This document shows, one piece after another, positions 37,917-45,409 of a stretch of DNA of 45,409 bases. Below the pieces are notes generated by a model that did no database searches, was not told the origin of the DNA, and was given only the letters and a program-made list of their open reading frames with translations. Each line of letters starts with the position of its first letter. The stretch's first letter is position 1. The DNA lies in the NCBI GenBank assembly GCA_003819715.1, contig RPQN01000021.1, positions 1 to 45,409 of the forward strand, in the 5' to 3' direction. The position numbers were made by a program, and so were the translations under genes. Origin of the DNA: Ignavibacteriota bacterium (GTDB taxonomy: Bacteria; Bacteroidota; Ignavibacteria; UBA10030).

Positions 37917-38625
37917 TTAATATTGAATAGGGGCGTCACGAACTCCCTGCCTTCCGGCAGATTGAATTTCATAACGCTGCTTCAGAGGGAAAATGTCATT
38001 CCCGTGGATTTTTAGTCCGTATCAATTGAGCAATCGAAACGAGGTCGCGACGAACCTGAGCGGGAATCCAAAACAGCCCATACTGACATTTCTAAATAAT
38101 TATTACAAATCCAAAACAGCCCATTCTCCAACCTTGACATTAGTTTTGCATCTCCGTACGTTTCTGCTGTTACCGAGCGATGAAACACCTATCAACCTAC
38201 TCCCACACCGGTAGCAATAAAAATCAAAAGATTTCCTAAAGAATTTAAAAAACAAAATCAGAAGCGGTGCGGATTGTTCTTTCCGGTTTGTGGAAAAAGT
38301 GTCACACTGAGCTTATCGAAGTGCTACGAAAGCAGATAATCATGGAGTATACCCATCTACGACCCGACATACAGACGGCGGGTAAACAGGCTCAGATTGA
38401 GAGAAGATTTGACGGCGGAAGAGGCGCCGCAAGCGAGGAACAAATGAAAGAGTCTGTTCAGGGAACTGTGTCACTTTGAACAGAAGAGCAGAAGAACGCT
38501 CAAGAGAGAATGGCAAAAAAAACATTTGTCATCTATCCACTTTAATTGGCTGGATATACGACATGGTTCATATTTACAGTAGTCAGTTGCAATTTCCCTG
38601 CGCAATAATATGAAAGGAGATTACC

Positions 38626-40383
38626 ATGAAAAAACATTTTTTTATTTTGGGCCTCCTTAGTTTAACAATTACTACTGTCATGTTAGCTAATACAGGCGGC
38701 AATTTGGCCCTTTTCAATGGAACAAATGAAACATGGACAAGAGTGGACCAAAACAGTTATCAATTTGGTTCATGGGATTTTCCGGCAACTATTTCACCAG
38801 GTGGATTTGCGGGAATTTATATTGAATACCAAGAAGGAATTTTCATCGCTACAGGTGATACTTATGCAACTGCAACATATCGGACACCATCAGGGCATAC
38901 GATCCTCATTATGTCAGGATACAAGTATATTAATGTGCAACTATCTAATTTTACAAATCTTTATAATGCCGGTCCGACATTTTTTAGCTTGGGTTTTCGA
39001 TGGAACGCGTATGTTAATTTTGGTCTTTATGAGATTGATGGTCTAATTTATACCGATCATACCGATATGCAAAATTGGATGAAAGATTCATATACATTTA
39101 TTGCTGATAAAAGGGTTATAGATATTTGTATTCCAGGCTCTCATGATGCAGGTATGTATGTTGATAATGGAGGAACCCCCTTAGCGTCTCAATGCAATAC
39201 CCTCACCCAGGATAAATCCATTTATGACCAGCTTTTATTAGGTACACGTTTTTTCGATATTCGGCCTGTCAAGTCTGCCGGTATATTTAAAACAGGACAC
39301 TATGGAAATATAGGAGATAAAACTTGTCAAGGAAAAAATGGAGAATCAATTGCAAGTATCATTCAAGGTATAAACAACTTCATCAGTAAAGCAGGTCGTA
39401 AAGAATTCATAATTTTATACTTATCTCACTCATTAGATACCGACGGTCCCGTAACCAGCGGTTGGTATAATCCATTGAATATATCACAATGGAATCAACT
39501 TTTTAACCAGCTATCTGCAATTAATAATTTATACATTTTACCAGCCAATGAACGTATTAATTTAACACAGCTAAAAATCAGCCAATTCCTTAACAACGGA
39601 ACATCGTCGGTATTAATAATTGTTGATAATGGTAATGATTATGGCTCTTATCCAGCGGCGACACACATAGATGCACAATACTATAAAAAAGGGTTCTATG
39701 TAAGTAGCGAAAGCTTAAATAAATTCGATAATTATAGTGGTTCGAATGATTATTCAATTATGTCTTCCGGATCAAACACAAGCGGTCAATTATACAAAAT
39801 GTATAATAATCCATTAAGCTATTTTTTATTATCATGGACATTAACCCAATCCAGCGAGCAGGCTGTTGGTTGCGTTTCACCATTTTATGTGGCCTCAATT
39901 AAAGATTTGGCATCTATTGCAAATGCTAATCTGACAACAATATTATATAATTACACCAAAACGGTTTTTCCTAATATTATTTATACAGACCTCATAATAG
40001 ATTCCAGACCGGCAATTCTTTCAAAAATAATAAATAAAAATACAACCGGTAAATTGATAGGAATTAATTCAATCACAACAGAAGCGCTTGCTGAAATTCC
40101 TGCTGTGTACTCGTTAGGCCAAAATTATCCGAATCCATTCAATCCATCGACCGTCATCCGCTATGGTTTACCATCACGAAGTATGGTGCGATTGAAAACG
40201 TATAACACACTTGGACAACAAGTCAAAGAGCTGGTCAACTCTCAGCAAGAAGCAGGCTATCACGAGGTAACTTGGCAGGGAGGCGTTTCCTCAGGTGTTT
40301 ATTTTTATCGAATAGAAGCGTTTGCTGTTGACCATCCACAGAAACGATATATTAAAACAAAGAAGCTTATTTTACTGAGGTGA
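38626..40383 (+). CDS. secreted PI-PLC X-domain protein with type IX secretion sorting domain
   Basis: Signal peptide; IDICIPGSHDAGMY...LGTRFFDIRPV..FKTGHYG; C-term LGQNYPNPFNPSTVIRYGLPSRSMVRLKTYNTLGQQVKELV...GVYFYRIEAF. Confidence 0.88.
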   Translation: MKKHFFILGLLSLTITTVMLANTGGNLALFNGTNETWTRVDQNSYQFGSWDFPATISPGGFAGIYIEYQEGIFIATGDTYATATYRTPSGHTILIMSGYKYINVQLSNFTNLYNAGPTFFSLGFRWNAYVNFGLYEIDGLIYTDHTDMQNWMKDSYTFIADKRVIDICIPGSHDAGMYVDNGGTPLASQCNTLTQDKSIYDQLLLGTRFFDIRPVKSAGIFKTGHYGNIGDKTCQGKNGESIASIIQGINNFISKAGRKEFIILYLSHSLDTDGPVTSGWYNPLNISQWNQLFNQLSAINNLYILPANERINLTQLKISQFLNNGTSSVLIIVDNGNDYGSYPAATHIDAQYYKKGFYVSSESLNKFDNYSGSNDYSIMSSGSNTSGQLYKMYNNPLSYFLLSWTLTQSSEQAVGCVSPFYVASIKDLASIANANLTTILYNYTKTVFPNIIYTDLIIDSRPAILSKIINKNTTGKLIGINSITTEALAEIPAVYSLGQNYPNPFNPSTVIRYGLPSRSMVRLKTYNTLGQQVKELVNSQQEAGYHEVTWQGGVSSGVYFYRIEAFAVDHPQKRYIKTKKLILLR

Positions 40384-40390
40384 CGGGCAG

Positions 40391-40497
40391 CTGCAGCGAA
40401 CAGCAACAAAAATGTAAAAAGAACAATTGCTCCGATCACAGAAATTTGATTTTTAAAAGTTCGATTCGCGACTGCATTTTTGTTGCACACGTTAGGC
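40391..40497. other. possible degenerate attC-like inverted repeat after the PI-PLC stop codon
   Basis: GCAACAAAAATG (40403..40414) / CATTTTTGTTGC (40475..40486), then GTTAGGC at 40491. Confidence 0.35.
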
Positions 40498-40654
40498 GCC
40501 ACGCAGCCAAACGAGTAAATTTGAATAGAGTTTTTCTACTCGTTCTCCCAGATAGAAGTGTTGAAATTTATTGAATTACTAAATTCAGATGCACGGCATA
40601 TAACAGCGAAAAACAATGACGCATCCCGCTACAAAGAATGGCAGACAGGCAGAT

Positions 40655-40703
40655 GGCGTGGAAAAGAAAAAGAAGGAAATGGAACACGCGAAATAATATA
40701 AAA
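40655..40703 (+). repeat. 49-bp direct repeat, copy 2 (orphan hydA 3' end)
   Basis: Exact match to 37787..37835. Confidence 0.95.
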
Positions 40704-40763
40704 CACCCATCCGGCCGCTCAGAGCGATCGGATTGGTTATCGTTCTTGGAAGAAAATACGAAT

Positions 40764-40799
40764 GAAGGCTCAGAGCAATCTGAGCCTTTTGTATTTTAT
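40764..40799 (+). terminator. second copy of the hydA terminator
   Basis: 36 bp, one mismatch to 37881..37916; stem GGCTCAGA-GCAA-TCTGAGCC. Confidence 0.75.
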
Positions 40800-40823
40800 A
40801 ATGTCCGATCTGATGATCGGACT

Positions 40824-41372
40824 CTACTCAAACTTGCCTCGATACTTTTTCGCCTGTTGAATATGCGCCAGATGATGTTTGCAATGCCATGCATACAGCG
40901 CAAGCGCATCCTTCAGGACAACTTCCCGCTTCTGCTCAGGATGGAAATATTTCTTTTCAAAATCTTTTTCGGAACATGCCTGTAGCAGCGCTGCCCATCG
41001 AAGATGCAGGCCCTCCAGAATTTTAACCGATGCTTCAATTGGTGCATTGACCGTGTCCGCCAATTCCGCCCACAGGTTTTCGTGGTATGGCTTGATGGTC
41101 GGAGTGGATTCCGTGAGGACAAGTTTAAAGCGGACAAAAGCGTTCATATGACTGTCGGCAGTATGGTGAACAACCTGCCTGATGTTCCAGCCATCCGGTC
41201 TATACCTCAAATTCAATTCTTCATTCGATAGTTGAGCCACTTCGTTTTTTAGAAGTACCGGATACTGTTCAATACGTTCAATGCTTTGTGCAATGAATTC
41301 TGCGGAAGAGGGTTCGGGTTTTAAAAATTTTCCGATGGGATACCGTAAGATCTCAATATCTTGTTGATTCAT
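40824..41372 (-). CDS. DinB-family protein (metal-dependent hydrolase-like)
   Basis: LNLRYRPDGWNIRQVVHHTADSHMNAFVRFKLVLTE...ALYAWHCKHHLAHI. Confidence 0.88.
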   Translation of the reverse strand: MNQQDIEILRYPIGKFLKPEPSSAEFIAQSIERIEQYPVLLKNEVAQLSNEELNLRYRPDGWNIRQVVHHTADSHMNAFVRFKLVLTESTPTIKPYHENLWAELADTVNAPIEASVKILEGLHLRWAALLQACSEKDFEKKYFHPEQKREVVLKDALALYAWHCKHHLAHIQQAKKYRGKFE

Positions 41373-41411
41373 ATATACTCCGTTAATGTTGGTTATGCAT
41401 AATGTATTCGT

Positions 41412-41461
41412 AGGGTCCGTCGCCTCGACGGACCCTCCCATGTCCATTCAGGGGAATGGAC
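41412..41461. repeat. two adjacent intergenic hairpins
   Basis: AGGGTCCGTCG-CCT-CGACGGACCCT and GTCCATTC-AGGG-GAATGGAC. Confidence 0.7.
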
Positions 41462-41483
41462 TCTACAATAATGTGAAATATTT

Positions 41484-43334
41484 TTAAAGAGCATCTCCCC
41501 GCAATATCCGGATTCTCCGGCGGGATTCTTCGACATAAAGAGAATTGGGGTATTGAGCCAGCAATTTCTCGTAGGCTTCAACCGCCTTCGCCGTATTATT
41601 CAATACCCTCTGGTAAATTTCAGCGATCCGGAACAGCGCATGGTCTTTGAGGATGCTCATCTGAATCGAATCTGCAACAACAGAAAACGCGGAAACGGCA
41701 TCCAGCGGGTGATTCAGAAACAGATGCAGCTCCCCGATCTTCATCATGGCGTCGTCATCCAATAACGCCGCGGGGAAGCGCCGGACAACATCCTGAAATT
41801 GCAGAAGAGATTCCGAGTATCGGTGCTGGCGCATGAGCAAATCGGCCTTTGCAAATTCGGTCAGGGCTTGCGGCGATGACGTGTTGTTTTCCTGAATAAA
41901 GTACTGCAGCTGCAGCGCGTCGTTGGTCAAATCCGTATTCAGGTTCGAATCAAACTGTTTCAAGATTGAGAGTGCCGAATCAAATTTCGCCTCAAAATAA
42001 TTCAGCTCGGCTAATTTGTACGCTGCCTGATCTTTATACATCACCAGCGGACTTTTGCCCAGCCGGTCGAAATCCTTCCGGGCCTCGGCTAAATCGTTCC
42101 GTGCAATCTGTACTTCACCAAGCTTGAGTACTGCTTCCGTTGAACTGTTTGATGTGGACGGCATCTCTTTCAATTGGTTGAACGCCCTGAATGCGCCGTC
42201 AAGATCAAAGAGCCTTTCGAATTTCATGACGCCGATACGATAGACGGATTGAGAAGCAAAATCGGTATTCTCATAATCGGCGGCGATCGATTCGTAAAGC
42301 TGGATCGATCGGCGGCATGTCGTCATCACGTCTGTCGCTGACGCTGCGCTATCCGCCGGCGGGATCAGTTCTTCAAACGTCCGGGCATATCCCAGCCGGG
42401 CAGAGGGGAGAAGCTGGGCGTTCTGATGATCATCGATAATTTCCTTAAATGCCTCCGCCGCTGTTTTATATGCATGCTCCTGATACAGCCGCTGGGCGAA
42501 GTTGAAGAGTTCGTTCCCATGGGACTTCGAGAGCCGATCGATGATGCGGACTTCATCCAATGCCCGGTCGTACAACCGTTCCTCCGACAGGAGCCATGCA
42601 GACAATCGATGGAGGGTGATATTGTCCGGAACGGCTTTTAATTCCTCCCGAACCGTCTCATCCGCGGCACGGACTCCTTCCGGTTTGGCCGTATAGGCGC
42701 TGAGACGGGACTGAACGAACGGCAGTTGTTCCGGCGCCGATGTCATCAATCGCAGATATTCTTTCGTGGCCGATTTGTATTGCTGAAGCGCTGTATAGAG
42801 ATTTCCTAATTCATCGGCAAACGCAGCATCATTGCCGCTCTTCGAACGTCCATCGAGATACATGCGGATGCACTGATCATACAGCCGGTGCTGCATCATT
42901 TCATTGACGACGACACGGTACAGCTGTTTGTTCCGGGGATCATCGGCAACGACCGATTTCCACACCGAATCAGCGGCGGCTTCATTGCCGGAATCAAACA
43001 AGAGCCCGCCGAGAGCTGTCCTCTTGAGAACATCTCCCGGTTGAATGATGAGCCATCGACGGATCACGTTGATCGCCTTGTCATATTCTTTCATCTGCGC
43101 ATAACAGCGCTGCAGCCCGTCGAGGTATAAAAAATTTGACGGTTCTATTTTGCCCAGGTCTTCGTACAACGCCGCTGCGCGTTCCCATTCGCCCGTTTCT
43201 TCAAAGCTCTGTGCCAGACGAAGCTTCACGAGTTGATCTGTATTCTGGGAAAATGAACTGTTGTAAACAGCCCCCATGAACACCAGCAGCAGTGCAAGCC
43301 GGCCGGCGGCCGCTATCCGATTTTCATTTTTCAT
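41484..43334 (-). CDS. TPR-repeat protein, probably exported
   Basis: N-terminal hydrophobic signal; repeated helical motifs such as GEWERAAALYEDLGKIEPSNFLYLDGLQRCYAQMKEYDKAINVI and AVEAYEKLLAQYPNS. Confidence 0.85.
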   Translation of the reverse strand: MKNENRIAAAGRLALLLVFMGAVYNSSFSQNTDQLVKLRLAQSFEETGEWERAAALYEDLGKIEPSNFLYLDGLQRCYAQMKEYDKAINVIRRWLIIQPGDVLKRTALGGLLFDSGNEAAADSVWKSVVADDPRNKQLYRVVVNEMMQHRLYDQCIRMYLDGRSKSGNDAAFADELGNLYTALQQYKSATKEYLRLMTSAPEQLPFVQSRLSAYTAKPEGVRAADETVREELKAVPDNITLHRLSAWLLSEERLYDRALDEVRIIDRLSKSHGNELFNFAQRLYQEHAYKTAAEAFKEIIDDHQNAQLLPSARLGYARTFEELIPPADSAASATDVMTTCRRSIQLYESIAADYENTDFASQSVYRIGVMKFERLFDLDGAFRAFNQLKEMPSTSNSSTEAVLKLGEVQIARNDLAEARKDFDRLGKSPLVMYKDQAAYKLAELNYFEAKFDSALSILKQFDSNLNTDLTNDALQLQYFIQENNTSSPQALTEFAKADLLMRQHRYSESLLQFQDVVRRFPAALLDDDAMMKIGELHLFLNHPLDAVSAFSVVADSIQMSILKDHALFRIAEIYQRVLNNTAKAVEAYEKLLAQYPNSLYVEESRRRIRILRGDAL

Positions 43335-43455
43335 GTCATATGGGCACTTGTTGTTATCGTCAATATACAAAAAGCAATTCCGATTTGCGATAAAAGACCG
43401 CAACGAGGGCGTTCCTTGACATGCCTGGCGATTTTGAGTACCTTGAACACGAGAT

Positions 43456-44610
43456 ATGAGTCAGGACCCAAAGCATATTGCACTCCTCGGTTCGACCGGA
43501 TCGATCGGGCGGAACTGTCTTTCCGTTATTCATAACCTCCCCGATAAATTCAAAGTTTCCTATCTCACCACCAACACGAATATTGAACTCCTTCAAAACC
43601 AGATTACCCACTTTCATCCGCGCGGTGTTGTTGTCCTGGATGAAGCCAAAGCGGCGGCAGTGCAGGCCCTCGTCGGTCATTCCGTGGAAGTGCTTGCCGG
43701 CCGCGAGGGATTGCTGGAAATCGTCCGGCGGGACGATGTCGACCTCGTCATCAATTCCATTGTAGGATTTGCCGGATTAAAACCCACGGTCGAAGCAATC
43801 AAGCATCGAAAACATATCGCACTGGCGAATAAAGAAACCCTGGTCGTCGCCGGAGAACTGGTTATTTCATTAGTCAGGGAGTACGGCGTTCATTTAGTAC
43901 CCATCGACAGCGAACACAGCGCCATCCTCCAATGCCTGGTCGGTGAAGAACGGAACAGCGCATCCAGAATTATTCTCACCGCATCCGGCGGCCCGCTCCT
44001 GAATACCCCTCAAGAATCATTCGGTTCAATTACGGTGGAACAAGCCTTGAATCATCCGAACTGGAAAATGGGCAACAAAATTACCATCGATTCCGCCACA
44101 CTGATGAACAAGGGGCTGGAAGTTATTGAAGCGCGCTGGCTGTTCGGCCTCCCGATAGAACGCATTGATGTGGTCATTCATCCGCAATCGATTATTCATT
44201 CGATGGTGGAGTTCGCAGACGGCTCCATCAAAGCCCAGCTTGGAATGCCGGACATGAAGCTGCCGATTCAATACGCCCTGACCTATCCCGACCGGTATCC
44301 GATGAGCGGCAGCCGGGTCGATTTTCCAAAACTCCAATCCATGACCTTTTTCGCACCGGATCGCAATAAATTTCGATGTCTGCAGCTGGCTTATGACGCC
44401 ATGGCCATGGGGGGAACGGCACCGGCGATTATGAATGCAGCGAATGAGATCGCGGTACAGGCATTTTTAGAAAAGAAAATCCCATTCCTTCGAATTCCGG
44501 AATTGATCGAACAAGCGCTTGCCCACCAGGCGAATCACGTATCGCCCGACCTCGAACATACGTTTCAAAGCGACCGCAAGACCAGAGAGTATGTCCGAAC
44601 TTTATTGTAA
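43456..44610 (+). CDS. dxr: 1-deoxy-D-xylulose 5-phosphate reductoisomerase
   Basis: IALLGSTGSIGRNCLSVI, ALANKETLVVAGELV, PIDSEHSAILQCL, TASGGPLLNTP, HPNWKMGNKITIDSATLMNKGLEVIEA. Confidence 0.97.
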   Translation: MSQDPKHIALLGSTGSIGRNCLSVIHNLPDKFKVSYLTTNTNIELLQNQITHFHPRGVVVLDEAKAAAVQALVGHSVEVLAGREGLLEIVRRDDVDLVINSIVGFAGLKPTVEAIKHRKHIALANKETLVVAGELVISLVREYGVHLVPIDSEHSAILQCLVGEERNSASRIILTASGGPLLNTPQESFGSITVEQALNHPNWKMGNKITIDSATLMNKGLEVIEARWLFGLPIERIDVVIHPQSIIHSMVEFADGSIKAQLGMPDMKLPIQYALTYPDRYPMSGSRVDFPKLQSMTFFAPDRNKFRCLQLAYDAMAMGGTAPAIMNAANEIAVQAFLEKKIPFLRIPELIEQALAHQANHVSPDLEHTFQSDRKTREYVRTLL

Positions 44611-44665
44611 CCTGCAGCGTTTATAACTATACCCACTTATAAGAGAACGGAAGTGAAGTAATTGT

Positions 44666-45409
44666 ATGGCGATCCTGAGCACGATCTTTTATTTTATCAT
44701 CACCATTATCATCCTGGTGCTGGTCCATGAACTCGGACATTTTCTTGCCGCTAAATTATTTAAGATGCGGGTGGATACATTCAGTATTGGATTTCCACCG
44801 CGTGCGTTTGGGAAGAAAATTGGAGATACCGATTACTGTGTCTCATGGATCCCCATCGGCGGCTACGTGAAGATCGCCGGCATGATCGATGAAAGCTTCG
44901 ACACGGATTTTTTGAATAATGAACCGCAGCCGTGGGAATTCCGGTCCAAGCCGCTCTGGCAGCGGATGATCGTTATTTCTGCCGGCGTGATTATGAACCT
45001 GCTGCTCGCCGTTTTTATTTTTTGGGGAATCATTTTTTATCAGGGCAGGACGATTCACCCGGTCACCGAAATTGGATATATCGCACCCAAGAGCCCGGCG
45101 GAAAAATTCGGATTTCACGTCGGCGATAAATTTCTCGCCATCAACAACCGCCCGGTGAAGCAGTGGGATGAAATTGAAAGCACGCTGTATACCGAATCGG
45201 TGACCCATGATTTGAATATCACGATCAACCATTCCGGCGCCGTCAGCACCATTTTCATACGCCGTTCCGACCTGCCGGATTTTACCGATGAACGTTTCGG
45301 CATTCTTCCGGCGGGACTCGTCTCCGTGGTGACACTGGTGGATGCCGGCAAGCCGGCAGAAAAGATCGGCCTGCAGCCGGGGGACACCATCCTTGCAGTA
45401 AATGATGCA
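44666..45409 (+). CDS. rseP: RseP-like site-2 protease, truncated at the window edge
   Basis: VLVHELGHFLAAKLF zinc motif, FGKKIGDTDYCVSWIPIGGYVKIAGM; read by hand because the ORF runs off the window. Confidence 0.93.
   Translation, partial: MAILSTIFYFIITIIILVLVHELGHFLAAKLFKMRVDTFSIGFPPRAFGKKIGDTDYCVSWIPIGGYVKIAGMIDESFDTDFLNNEPQPWEFRSKPLWQRMIVISAGVIMNLLLAVFIFWGIIFYQGRTIHPVTEIGYIAPKSPAEKFGFHVGDKFLAINNRPVKQWDEIESTLYTESVTHDLNITINHSGAVSTIFIRRSDLPDFTDERFGILPAGLVSVVTLVDAGKPAEKIGLQPGDTILAVNDA

Noticed and set aside
37836-40654. Classic transposon or prophage for the PI-PLC island
   Set aside because: No transposase, integrase or phage gene visible between the direct repeats; only an island/att-like interpretation is supported.
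1-45409. CRISPR array, rRNA or tRNA genes
   Set aside because: No regularly spaced identical repeats and no recognisable rRNA/tRNA sequence seen by eye; not computationally scanned.

Overview
The window is about 45.4 kb of a bacterial chromosome. It is probably from the FCB group (Bacteroidota/Ignavibacteria-like), because a protein ends in a type IX secretion sorting domain reading YPNPFNPSTVIRYGL. From left to right it holds: an integron-cassette-like segment at the left edge; an arsenic/thiol-redox operon (ArsR, redox-active disulfide proteins, permease, periplasmic thioredoxin, CcdA, CDF, ArsC, ACR3); small stress and thioredoxin genes; an ECF sigma/anti-sigma pair; a MerR with a Cys-rich tail; an octaheme cytochrome + cytochrome b + YeeE/YedE pair, one fused to a rhodanese-like domain lacking the catalytic Cys; a complete Hdr-Flox electron-bifurcation cluster (hdrCBA-floxDCBA order); two orphan bacterial-microcompartment shell genes, one with a Rho_N/SAP-like C-terminal extension; an M14 peptidase/ECF pair; a CDF transporter with a tripled cytoplasmic domain; a TonB receptor with a terminator-like hairpin just before its start codon; a trimeric [FeFe] hydrogenase whose NuoF subunit is fused to a GltD/NfnB-like flavoprotein; an AT-rich PI-PLC island flanked by a 49-bp direct repeat of the hydrogenase 3' end; then dinB, a TPR protein, dxr and a truncated rseP. 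The candidates I rate highest for new biology are the BMC shell/Rho_N pair next to Hdr-Flox, the direct-repeat-flanked PI-PLC island, and the octaheme/YeeE-rhodanese module. All calls come from reading the sequence; no searches were run.
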